A DNA stretch of 64,000 nucleotides from contig NZ_JAJOZR010000002.1 in NCBI RefSeq assembly GCF_021168455.1, positions 248,001-312,000 of the forward strand, in the 5' to 3' direction. Positions 1 to 10,110 of the stretch are shown one piece after another. How positions within the stretch are numbered: position 1 is the stretch's first letter; every line of letters starts with the position of its first letter. Position numbers and translations under genes: made by a program. Origin of the DNA: Ferranicluibacter quercicola (lineage in GTDB: Bacteria; Pseudomonadota; Alphaproteobacteria; Rhizobiales; Rhizobiaceae). The notes below the pieces were generated by a model. It had not been told where the DNA came from. It ran no database searches and saw nothing but the letters and a program-made list of their open reading frames with translations.

Positions 1-392
1 GCGTCTGCATCGCCCGTTCGGGTGGCGGCATCAACGAAAGCTTCACCGTTCGCAAGATCTCCTACGGCGAAGGCGTCGAGCGCGTGTTCCCGGTCTATTC
101 GCCGATGGTCGAAAGCGTCGAGATCGTTCGCCGCGGTAAGGTCCGTCGCGCCAAGCTCTACTACCTGCGCGATCGTCGCGGCAAGTCGGCTCGTATCGTC
201 GAGAACACCGGCACGCGCGCCCGCAAGCTGAACGACACGGCGCGCCAGTCGGCTGCCGAGGAAAAGGCCCGTCTGGAAGCTGAAAAGGTTGCAGCAGCCC
301 AGGCGCTCGCCGCCGAAAAGGCAGCAGCAGAAGCTGCAGCCGCGGAAGCCGCCGCTGCAAAGGCTGCCGAAGACGCAAAGTCTGCAGAATAA
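1..392 (+). CDS. rplS: 50S ribosomal protein L19 (5' end outside the window)
   Basis: Structural protein of the large ribosomal subunit at the 30S-50S interface. The reading frame is open from the window edge and carries the L19 core (VRKISYGEGVERVFPVYSP, then RRGKVRRAKLYYLRDRRGKSAR). After the core comes a tail of about 45 residues made almost only of Ala, Glu and Lys, which is not present in short L19 proteins such as that of E. coli. Such tails occur in Rhizobiales as far as I know. The TAA stop is followed by a strong terminator, so this is the last gene of its operon. The start codon is missing, so the full length cannot be given. Confidence 0.97.
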   Translation, partial: VCIARSGGGINESFTVRKISYGEGVERVFPVYSPMVESVEIVRRGKVRRAKLYYLRDRRGKSARIVENTGTRARKLNDTARQSAAEEKARLEAEKVAAAQALAAEKAAAEAAAAEAAAAKAAEDAKSAE

Positions 393-414
393 GATCTTCG
401 GATCCTTCTCCTTC

Positions 415-447
415 GAAAAAGCCGCCGGAGCGATCCGGCGGCTTTTT
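415..447 (+). terminator. Rho-independent terminator of rplS
   Basis: A perfect 9-bp G+C-rich stem (421-429 with 434-442) closes a GCGA tetraloop and is followed by five T. A run of A on the 5' side gives it some bidirectional character, so it may also serve the convergent gene ending at 475. Confidence 0.9.
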
Positions 448-474
448 CATGTCTGACGGTCGGGAGGAACCGGC

Positions 475-984
475 TCAGTCCTTCGTTGCCGGGTCCCAGT
501 GCTCGTCGGCCTTGCCGTCCTTGATCCGCCAGGTGTCGAACCATGTGGTGGTGTAGGTCTTCGACGGGTCCTTCCCGTCCTTGACCTCGCGCACATAGCC
601 GACGGTGACGAGATCGCCTTCCGCCGTGACGAAGGCGATCGGCGTCTTCATCTTCGCGGGGATCGGCGAGGGCTCGCGCTTCAGCACCTGCGTGAAATAG
701 GCGACGACGCCGGCCCGGCCCGAGGCCGCGTTCGGATTGTGCTGGAGATAGCGCTCGGTCAGATAGCGGTCGGCCTTGTCCCAGTGGTTGGCTTCCAGCA
801 GGTCCCGGACGATGCCGAGGGCGACCTGCTTGTTGGCGTTCAGCTGTGGATCCGGACTGGTGAACAGCGCCTCGGCGTCGGTCGCCGCCACCACGGCCTC
901 CTGCGCCTGCGACGGGGCGGCCGTCAGCAGCGATCCGACCGAGAGGGAGACCGCGAGGAGGGCCGGTGCAAGCGTGTGTTTCAT
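475..984 (-). CDS. Secreted SnoaL-like (NTF2-fold) protein
   Basis: About 169 residues. An N-terminal signal peptide (MKHTLAPALLAVSLSVGSLL, then a TAAPSQAQ cleavage region) points to the periplasm. The mature part has the small NTF2-like alpha+beta pattern of predicted SnoaL-like polyketide cyclase or aldol-condensation families (LEANHWDKADRYLTERYLQHNP, then a TTTWFDTWRIKDGKADEHWD end). I chose the ATG at 984 rather than the one nine codons upstream, because GGAAGGA sits six bases before it and the signal peptide then starts correctly. The substrate is unknown. The gene stands alone, convergent with rplS. Confidence 0.75.
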   Translation of the reverse strand: MKHTLAPALLAVSLSVGSLLTAAPSQAQEAVVAATDAEALFTSPDPQLNANKQVALGIVRDLLEANHWDKADRYLTERYLQHNPNAASGRAGVVAYFTQVLKREPSPIPAKMKTPIAFVTAEGDLVTVGYVREVKDGKDPSKTYTTTWFDTWRIKDGKADEHWDPATKD

Positions 985-1291
985 GAGCATTCCTTCCAGA
1001 AGACCGTTCATCGGGTGAGTGTCGGGGTCCTTGCGGAAAAATCTGTAGGGACAAGCCGGAGGTTGGGGAAGGAGGCAGGTTTCCCGCCGATAGGGCTGAA
1101 AAGAGAACCATGGGAGGTCGCAGGTCGCGTGGACGGCAACGATTTTGCTCGATGCGCGGGAACGGCGATCCCGTTCATCCTGTGCAGCGGCGCCGGCGCC
1201 GGCGTCGAAATGGCCGTGCCGCCCGCTGGGCTCTTGCCCGACGGGCGAGTTTCGTGACAGTCTCGCGCGTCACACGCCAGGAGCCTGCCTC
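985..1291. other. Intergenic region between divergent genes, no clear sites
   Basis: About 307 bases separate the SnoaL-like gene (minus) from the amino-acid binding protein (plus). Both promoters must lie here, but I found no convincing -35/-10 pair. There is a short G+C-rich repeat (GCGCCGGCGCCGGCG near 1191-1206) and a Shine-Dalgarno AGGAG just before 1292. Confidence 0.4.
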
Positions 1292-2089
1292 ATGTTTTCC
1301 CGCCGCCATGTTCTCGCCGGTCTGACCGTCCTTGCCCTTTCGCCGCTCGGTGCCGCTGCCGCGGATCTTCCGGATCTCGGCGGGCGCGACATCGTCGTGG
1401 TGACGGAGAATGCCTATCCGCCACTGCAGTTCATCGACCCGAAGACCGGCCAGGCCGCGGGCTGGGAGTATGATGCGGTGGGCGAGATCGCCAAGCGGCT
1501 GAACGCCAAGGTGACCTATCGCAATACGAGCTGGGACGCGATGATCCAGTCCGTGTCCGACGGGCAGTACGACATGGGCATGACGGGCATCACCATCAAG
1601 GAAGAGCGCAAGAAGAAGGTGGATTTCTCCGACCCTTATATGCGCTCCGAGCAGTTCATGCTGGTGCGCGGCGACGAGAGCCGGTTTACGGACGGCAAGT
1701 CCTTCGCCGCGCTGTCCAGCGGCCTCATCGGCGCCCAGCCGGGAACGACGCCGTTCTACACCGCCATCTACGAGGTGCTGGACGGCAACGAGCAGAACCC
1801 GCGCGTCAAGCTGTTCGAGACGTTCGGGGCGACGGTGCAGGCGCTGAAGGCCGGCGACGTCGATGTGGTGCTGACGGACGGCACGGCCGGCAAGGGCTAT
1901 GTCGATACGTCCGATGGCGGGCTGAAGCTGATCGGCGGCCCGCTCGGCACCGAGGATTTCGGCTTCATCTTCCCCAAGGGCTCCAAGCTGGTCGCGCCCG
2001 TGAATGCGGCCATCGCGGCGCTGAAGGCGGACGGCACGCTGGAAACGCTGAACCGCAAGTGGTTCGTCGACTTCAAGATGGGCGAGTGA
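1292..2089 (+). CDS. Amino-acid ABC transporter substrate-binding protein (family 3)
   Basis: Periplasmic binding protein of a polar amino-acid uptake system, 265 residues. A signal peptide (MFSRRHVLAGLTVLALSPLG, then AAAADLP) is followed by the two-lobe family-3 fold: the ITVVTENAYPPLQFID-like opening, then the family-typical stretch QYDMGMTGITIKEERKKKVD with FSDPYM, then TFGATVQALKAGDVDVVLTD. I chose ATG 1292, preceded by AGGAG, because a longer reading frame upstream lacks a signal sequence at its start. The permease gene follows 30 bases downstream, so the two form an operon. The exact amino acid cannot be told from sequence. Confidence 0.9.
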   Translation: MFSRRHVLAGLTVLALSPLGAAAADLPDLGGRDIVVVTENAYPPLQFIDPKTGQAAGWEYDAVGEIAKRLNAKVTYRNTSWDAMIQSVSDGQYDMGMTGITIKEERKKKVDFSDPYMRSEQFMLVRGDESRFTDGKSFAALSSGLIGAQPGTTPFYTAIYEVLDGNEQNPRVKLFETFGATVQALKAGDVDVVLTDGTAGKGYVDTSDGGLKLIGGPLGTEDFGFIFPKGSKLVAPVNAAIAALKADGTLETLNRKWFVDFKMGE

Positions 2090-2119
2090 GGCGGCGGCCG
2101 ATCGGATAGGCCACCCGCC

Positions 2120-3001
2120 ATGCCGCCGCGCCCGTCGGATCCCTCGTCGCAATCCTCCTCTCGCGAAGCATCCCTTTCCGATGACCGCCCGTCCCCCGGC
2201 CGGCGCGCGGCGGCGCGGGAGCTGCCCTGGTGGCTGATCGCGCTGGGCACGATCGCCATCGGCCTCGCCGTGCTCATCGCCGTCAACGATCTCTATTCCC
2301 GCGTTTTCGCCGTGGTTGCCGCCGGCATCGGCGTGACGATCTTCGTCACCATCGTCGGTTTCGCCCTTGCCACGCTCCTCGGGCTCGGCGTGGCGCTGAT
2401 GGCGCTGTCGCGCAGCCCGGTGCTGCGTCAGGTCGCCCGGTTCTACACGGAGGTGATCCGCGGCATTCCCGTTCTCGTGCTGCTGTTCTACATCGCCTTC
2501 GTCGGCACGCCGGGGCTCGTCTGGCTGATCAATCTCGCTTTGACGCCGCTGATCTCGGCCGGCGCGATGGAGCCGGTGCTGGTGCGCGACCTCTCTCTGA
2601 TGTGGCGGGCGATCATCGCGCTCACCATCGGCTATTCCGCCTTCATCGCCGAGGTTTTCCGCGCCGGCATCCAGTCGGTGGATCGCGGTCAGGTGGAGGC
2701 GGCGGAGGCGCTGGGCCTGAACCGGTTCCAGCGGTTCCGGCTCGTGGTCTTCCCCCAGGCTATCCGCACCATCCTGCCGCCGCTCGGCAATGATTTCATC
2801 GCCATGATCAAGGACTCGTCGCTCGTCTCCGTGCTCGGCGTGCAGGACATCACCCAGATGGGCAAGGTCTATGCCTCCGGCTCCTTCCGCTTCTTCGAGA
2901 CCTATTCGATCGTCGCCTATATCTATCTGCTTCTCACCATCGGCCTGTCGCTGGGTCTGCGCGGGCTCGAGAAGCGGATGCGGCGCGGGCATCGGGGTTA
3001 A
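2120..3001 (+). CDS. Amino-acid ABC transporter permease (HisM/GlnP type)
   Basis: Inner-membrane permease of the same transporter, 293 residues. After a polar N-terminus of about 35 residues come about six membrane segments. The cytoplasmic EAA loop that docks the ATPase is clear (EAAEALGLNRFQRFRLVVFP with QAIR, ILPPLGNDFIAMIKDSSL). It lies 30 bases after the binding protein. No ATP-binding subunit follows: the next gene is on the other strand and unrelated. The transporter must borrow an ATPase encoded elsewhere, as some rhizobial systems do. Confidence 0.9.
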   Translation: MPPRPSDPSSQSSSREASLSDDRPSPGRRAAARELPWWLIALGTIAIGLAVLIAVNDLYSRVFAVVAAGIGVTIFVTIVGFALATLLGLGVALMALSRSPVLRQVARFYTEVIRGIPVLVLLFYIAFVGTPGLVWLINLALTPLISAGAMEPVLVRDLSLMWRAIIALTIGYSAFIAEVFRAGIQSVDRGQVEAAEALGLNRFQRFRLVVFPQAIRTILPPLGNDFIAMIKDSSLVSVLGVQDITQMGKVYASGSFRFFETYSIVAYIYLLLTIGLSLGLRGLEKRMRRGHRG

Positions 3002-3033
3002 GGCCGTCCGGGTCTCCGCCGCGCGCGCTGCTC

Positions 3034-4935
3034 TCAGTCGCGCGCGAGAATGATCAGCTTGTCCCCGGCCTCGTACTGCACCGCCTCTCCCTTGGCGGGA
3101 TTGACCACGACACCGCCAAGGCCTCGCTCGTCGCGCACGGACGCAGCCCTCCTGCTGTAGCCGAGCGCCACCTCGCCGCGCATCAGGGCTGCGAGCGTGA
3201 TCGTGTAGAAGTTCACGGGGCGGTCGATCGCGATATAGTCGGTGACGGCGCGCATGTAGATTTCCGAGCCGTCCTCGTCCAGAAGCTCGTCGAAGATATC
3301 GGCCATCAGCTCGTTCTCCGAGGCTTGCGCCAGCATGAGGCTGACGAGCTTGTTGCTGACGACGAAATCGTCGGCGCGGGTGACGGCGGCCAGATCGCGG
3401 TTGCGCACGTCGATCATCTCGCTGACGATGCCGATATGGGTGTTTGCCGCCTCCGCGATCTTGCGCAGCTGCAGCAGCGTCACGAGCGTCGCCGTATCGG
3501 CCGGCTGGGCGGCCAGATGGTCGCTGTAGCCGAGCACCAGAACGTGGTCGAAGGCGGGCACGTCGAGCGCATCGAGGGCGGCACGGTTGCTGGTGTCGAT
3601 CACGCGGCAGGTCACGGAAAGGTTCTCCTTCAGATACGGCATGGCCGCGACCTCGTCGAGCAGCTCCGGCGTGTCGGCAGCGATCGTCAGGCGGGAGCCG
3701 GGCGCGACATAGCGCGACAGCTCCTGGGTGATGATGGGGCCGCGGCGGTTCCAGCCGAGCAGAAGCGTGGTTTCCGCCCGGCGCGTGACCGGCGGGCGCG
3801 GGCGGATGACGTCGCGATCGACGGTGAAGTCGCCGGTGCGCAGGCGGATCGTGTCGTCGTCCTCGGCGATCAGGATGGCGCGTTCGCCGGCGGCGATCAC
3901 CCGGCTGGTGGGCGGGTTCAGATGCACCTTCCCGTCCGTGGTGCCGATGCCGATCAGGGTGGAGGTGTCGTAGGCCATGACGGCGGCGCCGAAGGATTTG
4001 CCGACGATGCCGGGCTGTTCGAGCGCGTAGATCTCCGAACCGTCGAAATCGAGCAGCTCGGTATAGACGCCGCTCAGGCCCGACTGGCGGCTGGAGCTGA
4101 CGACGATGCGGGAAATCAGTTCGTCGGCCAGCACCAGCTGCAATTCGCTGCCGCCGACGATGCGCGCGACCTCGGCATTGGCGGCATCGCGGATTTCCGC
4201 GGCGATGCGGTAGCGCTCCGGGCGGCGTGACGGGTCGTTCACGAGCGCGAGGATCGTCTTGATGACCTGCGAATCGGCATAGTCGCCCTCCGGCGACAGA
4301 ACCACGATGGCGCGGGAGGCCTGGGGATTGACGATGTTGATGTCGTGCAGGTCGGTCGGGTCGCCGCTGCGGCAGATGATGCGGGTGTTGCCGAGATCGG
4401 GGATCTTGTCGGCGATCTCGTCCTCCATCTCCACCTTGTCCTTGCCCGCCATGATGACGATGCGCGGACGCCGCCGGCTGCGGTTGGCGATGACGAGCTC
4501 GGAGATCACGTCGAAGATCGAGGGCGACCAGTTGAAGATGATCGTGTGGTCCTTCTCCAGTACGTGGGAGCGCCCCTTGCGCAGCTCGTCCAGCTTCTCG
4601 TCGAGACCGGAGGAGAGCACGCCGATCAGCGCGGAGAAGACGAAGATGCCGGCGACGGTGACCGCGAGCGAAATGCCGCGGAAGCTCCAGCCGACATCGC
4701 CGCCCATGGCGCCCGCATCCATGGTGCGCATCAGCGATTCCCACGCGCCCTCGATGAAGGACACGGGCTCGCCGCCATCCTGCGCGATGCCGGTGATGGC
4801 CAGCAGCAGCCCGGCAAACACGATGACGATCAGCGAGATGACCGCCAGCCAGCCGATCAGCGCGATCGGCCCGGCCGCCATGCTCTTGTCGAATTGGTAG
4901 CGCGCGCGGTCCCGCCACGTGATCTGTCGTGTCAT
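3034..4935 (-). CDS. CASTOR/POLLUX-related putative ion channel
   Basis: Membrane protein of 633 residues. Two N-terminal hydrophobic segments (around residues 20-48, GPIALIGWLAVISLIVIVFA, and around 85-105, VTVAGIFVFSALIGVLSSGL) flank a loop. A long cytoplasmic part follows with two nucleotide-binding-like (TrkA/RCK-like) units, for example HTIIFNWSPSIFDVISELVI and TTLLLGWNRRGPIITQELSR. This is the architecture of bacterial homologues of the plant CASTOR/POLLUX channels. Ion selectivity is not shown by the sequence. ATG 4935 follows a G-rich Shine-Dalgarno. The open frame continues far upstream only because of high G+C content. The gene is divergent from leuC. Confidence 0.85.
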   Translation of the reverse strand: MTRQITWRDRARYQFDKSMAAGPIALIGWLAVISLIVIVFAGLLLAITGIAQDGGEPVSFIEGAWESLMRTMDAGAMGGDVGWSFRGISLAVTVAGIFVFSALIGVLSSGLDEKLDELRKGRSHVLEKDHTIIFNWSPSIFDVISELVIANRSRRRPRIVIMAGKDKVEMEDEIADKIPDLGNTRIICRSGDPTDLHDINIVNPQASRAIVVLSPEGDYADSQVIKTILALVNDPSRRPERYRIAAEIRDAANAEVARIVGGSELQLVLADELISRIVVSSSRQSGLSGVYTELLDFDGSEIYALEQPGIVGKSFGAAVMAYDTSTLIGIGTTDGKVHLNPPTSRVIAAGERAILIAEDDDTIRLRTGDFTVDRDVIRPRPPVTRRAETTLLLGWNRRGPIITQELSRYVAPGSRLTIAADTPELLDEVAAMPYLKENLSVTCRVIDTSNRAALDALDVPAFDHVLVLGYSDHLAAQPADTATLVTLLQLRKIAEAANTHIGIVSEMIDVRNRDLAAVTRADDFVVSNKLVSLMLAQASENELMADIFDELLDEDGSEIYMRAVTDYIAIDRPVNFYTITLAALMRGEVALGYSRRAASVRDERGLGGVVVNPAKGEAVQYEAGDKLIILARD

Positions 4936-5325
4936 GATGTTCCCCCAGATCCGCCGGATGACGGACGTCTCCGGCGTCTCAGACTTTCGGCCGGTTGGCA
5001 AGCACAGCCTGAGAGAATCGGTCGATACCGTGAAGATCGAGGGTGCTGCGCCGCGGCCGCCACGCCGTGTGAAACCTTGCGGTCCGGCGGCAAAACTGCT
5101 ATCTGAGCCCTCATGGAATCCAAGTTCGGATGTCGCGCGCAGAATGTCGTCGTGCTGCAGGATCACAAGCGCCTGCCGGCACGCTTTTACGCGCGCGTCT
5201 CCGGGGCGTTTAACAGCCGACTTCGATAGATCCCTCGGGGGCGCGTGCCCCGGCTTTCGATAGCCTGATCCCGCCGGCGGCCAGCCGGATTTTTCCGATG
5301 ACTTCTTTCCAATGGATGACACGCC
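4936..5325. promoter_or_regulatory. Divergent region upstream of the channel gene and leuC
   Basis: 390 bases without a recognised gene. For leuC a candidate promoter is TTGCGG (5077-5082), 17 bases, TATCTG (5100-5105). A 38-codon open frame starts with ATG 5113, right at the predicted transcription start, and ends at TAG 5227-5229. A CGGGG/CCCCG hairpin followed by CTTT lies at 5236-5257. This resembles a leader-peptide plus hairpin layout, but the frame is not rich in leucine codons (three in 38). No promoter for the channel gene could be assigned. Confidence 0.35.
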
Positions 5326-6735
<1,410 letters not shown>

Positions 6736-6767
6736 GCCGGGCCGTCGATCCGCTTGAGACGTGACAC

Positions 6768-6804
6768 GCGCCGCTTCCGGTTTCCGGAGGCGGCGCTTCT
6801 CTTT
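6768..6804 (+). terminator. Terminator of leuC
   Basis: A 13-bp stem with one G-T pair (6768-6780 with 6784-6796) closes a TTT loop and is followed by TTCTCTTT. It lies between convergent leuC and the TraB-like gene. Confidence 0.75.
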
Positions 6805-6815
6805 GTGCGGCAGGG

Positions 6816-7910
6816 TCAGGGCATGGCGGTGAGGGTGAAGCCGTCCTTGCGGAGCAGCTCGATCACGCCTTCCGGGCCGGGCAGGTGCAGGGCGCCGACC
6901 GCCATGAAGGCGTTGCCGGCATCGAGGCTCGGACGCGCGCGCGTCGCCATGACATGGTTGCGATCGGTGACGATGCGCTGTTCGAAGGCGACGGATTCCT
7001 GTTCGGAGTCGCTGCCCTCGACGGTTTCGGAAGCTGCCTTCAGCATGGGCATGATGGTGGCGATCCGGCCCTCGAGATAGAGTTCGGTCGTCGTCTCCAT
7101 GGCGTCCTCGACGAGATTGCCCAGCTTGAGCGTGTCGACGAGGGCCGAGATGTGGAAGGCCATCGGCAGGTCGTTGAGGGCATGGATCTGCTCGACCATG
7201 GTCTCCAGACCTTTCAGCGTCTTTCCCGTCGCGACGGCATCCTGTGCCAGTTTCTGGTCGAGGAAGACGGCGCCGCCGGCCTTGCGGCTCAGTTCGCAGG
7301 GCGGCAGCGAGACGAAGCTCGCGATCATCCAGGGTTTCATGCGGGCGACGGCTGCCAGCGGCAGGCCGCGCGCCTTCAGGCCCTCGGTCAGGATCACCTT
7401 CTGGTCGGCATCGAGATAGCTTTCGATCGTGCTGCCATCGGTGAACATGGTCAGGCTCGGGTCGGAGAACAGGGCCGCCTGGGCGCGTCTTTCGTCGAGG
7501 ATCTCGTCCGATTCGACGATGACCGTCGCGGCGCCGGCAAAGGCGTCGGGCGCGCCCTGCGGCATGGCCAGCACGCGGGGATCGGTGACGTGCATCGTGC
7601 CGAGCAGATACGAGGCGGGAACGCCCGGCTTCTCGATCTTCCAGAATGTGCCGGTGCCGTTGGGCACGAGCGCTGCCTCGGCCGTCACGCGCGCGACACG
7701 GTCGGGCGCGGCCTTTTGCCAGCTTTCGAGCAGGTTGACGCCGTTGCAGGCGGTCTCTTGCGCCCGGGCGCTGCCGACATTGAGACAGGCGGCGACAAGG
7801 GCTGCGAGGAGAATGACGGGCAGGAGCGCGGCAAGCGAGACGAGGGTATCGACCAGGAAGCGGGCAAGAGGTGCGGAGAGGGGGCCTCTCGTCGGGGTCG
7901 TCGCGGGCAC
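6816..7910 (-). CDS. TraB/GumN family protein
   Basis: 364 residues. An N-terminal membrane anchor or uncleaved signal (about residues 19-43) precedes a TraB/GumN domain, recognisable from the GTMH motif (residues 104-107, YLLGTMHVTD) and a second motif near the end (NAFMAVGALHLPG). These conserved residues have led to the proposal that the family are metal-dependent hydrolases related to Tiki/EreA, but the substrate is unknown for bacterial members. The start is GTG at 7910, supported by AAGGAAAGGA just upstream. The gene is monocistronic, 92 bases from xerC on the same strand. Confidence 0.85.
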   Translation of the reverse strand: MPATTPTRGPLSAPLARFLVDTLVSLAALLPVILLAALVAACLNVGSARAQETACNGVNLLESWQKAAPDRVARVTAEAALVPNGTGTFWKIEKPGVPASYLLGTMHVTDPRVLAMPQGAPDAFAGAATVIVESDEILDERRAQAALFSDPSLTMFTDGSTIESYLDADQKVILTEGLKARGLPLAAVARMKPWMIASFVSLPPCELSRKAGGAVFLDQKLAQDAVATGKTLKGLETMVEQIHALNDLPMAFHISALVDTLKLGNLVEDAMETTTELYLEGRIATIMPMLKAASETVEGSDSEQESVAFEQRIVTDRNHVMATRARPSLDAGNAFMAVGALHLPGPEGVIELLRKDGFTLTAMP

Positions 7911-8002
7911 GGATCGTCCTTTCCTTGGCGGGTCCCGTCACCCTAGCGGCGGAGACGTCACGAGCGGATTAAGGCGCATGGTTAACGCGGATCGGGCTGT
8001 TT

Positions 8003-8938
8003 TCAGGCGCGGGGGTGGGCGCGATCGTAGATGTCGAGCAGGCGGGCGGAATCGACGCCGGTATAGATCTGGGTGCTCGACAGGCTGGCATGGCCGAGCA
8101 GTTCCTGAATGGTGCGCAGATCGCCGCCGCCGGCCAGGAGGTGGGTGGCGAAGGAGTGCCGCAGGGCATGGGGCGTCGCCGTATCGGGCAGGCCCAGCGC
8201 CCCGCGCAGGCGCTGCATCTCGCGCTGGATGATCGCCGGCTGCAGCACGCCGCCCTTGGCACCGCGGAAGATCAGGTCGTTCCCCTCGGCTGCATAGGGG
8301 CAGAGCGCGAGATAGCGGTGCACCGCATCGAGCGCTGGCGCGATCAGCGGCACGATGCGGGTCTTGCCGCCCTTGCCGGTGACGCGCAGCGCGCGCGGGG
8401 TGCCCGCGACATCGTCGGCCGTCAGTCCGAGCGCCTCGGAAATGCGCAGGCCGCAGCCGTAGAGCAGCGTCAGCACCGCCTCGTTGCGGGTGGCGATCCA
8501 CGGCTCCTCGCTCAGCTGGGCGTCGCTTGCGACCACGGCCAGCGCATCGGTGTCGGTCAGCGGCTTCGGCAGGGATTTCGGCTGCTTGGGCGAGCGCACC
8601 GCGCCCGCGCCGGCCGCGTTCACCAGGCCCTTGCGCTCCAGATGGCGCAGGAAGGACCGCAGCCCGGCAAGGCCGCGGCCGAGCGTGCGGGCGCCCGCGC
8701 CATCGCGGCGACGGGTGGCGAGGAAGCCGCGCAGGTCGCCCGGCCGCAGCGCCTTGATGTCCGACAGTTTCGGCGGGCCGGCGAGGTGGCCGGTGAGGAA
8801 GGCGAGGAACTGCCGCGTATCGCGCTCATAGGCCTCCACCGTCTTGTCCGACAGCCGCCGCTCGTTCGACAGCGCCTTCAGCCACGCCTCCCGCTCGGCC
8901 ATCAGCACGGCATCGCCGATCACCAGAAACGCGTTCAT
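8003..8938 (-). CDS. xerC: Site-specific tyrosine recombinase XerC
   Basis: Cytoplasmic recombinase that, with XerD, resolves chromosome dimers at dif. It has 311 residues, the normal Xer length. An N-terminal SAM-like core-binding domain (residues 15-105) precedes the catalytic domain. All catalytic residues are visible: Arg165 (CGLRISEAL), Lys192 or Lys189 (TGKGGKTR), His257 and Arg260 (HALRHSFATHLL), His283 (LGHASL) and the nucleophile Tyr292 (STQIYTG). The context of housekeeping genes and the absence of phage genes or att-like repeats argue for XerC rather than an integrase. XerD is not in the window. Confidence 0.93.
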   Translation of the reverse strand: MNAFLVIGDAVLMAEREAWLKALSNERRLSDKTVEAYERDTRQFLAFLTGHLAGPPKLSDIKALRPGDLRGFLATRRRDGAGARTLGRGLAGLRSFLRHLERKGLVNAAGAGAVRSPKQPKSLPKPLTDTDALAVVASDAQLSEEPWIATRNEAVLTLLYGCGLRISEALGLTADDVAGTPRALRVTGKGGKTRIVPLIAPALDAVHRYLALCPYAAEGNDLIFRGAKGGVLQPAIIQREMQRLRGALGLPDTATPHALRHSFATHLLAGGGDLRTIQELLGHASLSSTQIYTGVDSARLLDIYDRAHPRA

Positions 8939-9009
8939 GTCGAAGCCCTCGTCCGCCGTGGAAACATCAAGTCTGGGCGCACAGGTCTTGCCGAATTGCT
9001 AACATCCCC

Positions 9010-9038
9010 TTGGAATCCGTCATCGCTCAATCATATTC
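9010..9038 (+). promoter_or_regulatory. Candidate promoter of the acyltransferase gene
   Basis: TTGGAA (9010-9015) and ATATTC (9033-9038) are 17 bases apart, about 40 bases before the ATG at 9078. This rests only on consensus similarity. Confidence 0.35.
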
Positions 9039-9077
9039 ATTTGCCATAGGTGAGCGATACGCGGCGGCGGGACGACC

Positions 9078-10061
9078 ATGACAAGACAAGGCTCGGCAGG
9101 CGGTTTCACTCAGTTCGCGGAGGCGGTGTCGCTCGTCTCGCAGGGGCAGCCCGGCCATATCGTGGATACGCTGATCGCCGAGCGCGGGCAGCGCATCGTC
9201 CACCATCCGCTCTGGCCCGTGATGCGGCCGGCACTCTACACGCTCCTGAACTACCGCAAGGCGCTGGAATTCGCGAACGGCGTCGCCAACCTGCCGGGCT
9301 TCCAGGCCTTTCAGTATCTCAGCGACACGCTGTCGCTCGACATCCGCGTGGCGCATGAGGAGCGGATTCCGCGCAGCGGTGGCTTCCTGCTCGTCAGCAA
9401 CCATCCGACCGGCATCGCCGACGGCGTCGCGGTGTTCGACCTGCTCAAGGCGCGCCGGCCGGACATGATGTTCTTTGCCAACCGGGATGCGATCCGGGTC
9501 AATCCGCGATTCGTGGAGATGGTCATTCCCGTGGAGTGGCGCGACGAGCACAAGAGCAAGCTGAAGGCGCGCGAGACGTTGCAGGTGACGAACCGCGCGA
9601 TATCGGAGGGCAAGGCCACCGTGCTCTTTCCCTCCGGCCGCATCGCCTATTGGGCGGACGGACGGCTGAACGAGCGCCCCTGGAAGACCTCCGTCGTCGG
9701 CTTTGCCCGCAAGCACAACCTCGCCATCCTGCCAGTGCACATGCAGGCCCGCAATTCCGGCCTGTTCTACTGGCTGGCGAAATGGTCGACCGAACTGCGC
9801 GACATGACCGTGTTCCACGAACTGCTCAACAAGAAGGGCAACGTCTTCGACATGACCGTCGGCCATCTGATCCCGCCCGACGCGCTGGACGGGGATACGG
9901 CGGAGGTGACCCGCGCGCTCGAACGGCATACGGTGATGGATCTGGCGCGCGACGGCGATGCGGTGTTCGCGCCCGTGCAGCCGGCAAGGATGCCTGCCGA
10001 CGCACCGCCTGCCGAACCAGTGGCCGCCGCTGCCCGGCATCCCGCACCGGTGACGACCTGA
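9078..10061 (+). CDS. Lysophospholipid acyltransferase-family protein
   Basis: 327 residues with the PlsC-type acyltransferase core. The histidine-aspartate motif is NHPTGIADG (His109, Asp115), an H-x5-D spacing as in the hemolysin-like subgroup rather than the classical H-x4-D. The second block is FPSGR (184-188), where classical enzymes have FPEGTR. The last 50 residues are rich in Pro and Ala. The likely role is transfer of an acyl chain to a lysolipid at the membrane, but the acceptor (lysophosphatidate or an ornithine-type lipid) cannot be told. The gene is followed 50 bases later by priA. Confidence 0.8.
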   Translation: MTRQGSAGGFTQFAEAVSLVSQGQPGHIVDTLIAERGQRIVHHPLWPVMRPALYTLLNYRKALEFANGVANLPGFQAFQYLSDTLSLDIRVAHEERIPRSGGFLLVSNHPTGIADGVAVFDLLKARRPDMMFFANRDAIRVNPRFVEMVIPVEWRDEHKSKLKARETLQVTNRAISEGKATVLFPSGRIAYWADGRLNERPWKTSVVGFARKHNLAILPVHMQARNSGLFYWLAKWSTELRDMTVFHELLNKKGNVFDMTVGHLIPPDALDGDTAEVTRALERHTVMDLARDGDAVFAPVQPARMPADAPPAEPVAAAARHPAPVTT

Positions 10062-10110
10062 CGACACGCGCGGCAAGGCCGCCTCTTTTCTTTCTGCGCC
10101 CACGGGAGCA

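Noticed and set aside
7973..7985. CtrA-like site TTAA...TTAAC upstream of the TraB-like gene.
   Set aside because: The two halves are nine bases apart, not seven.
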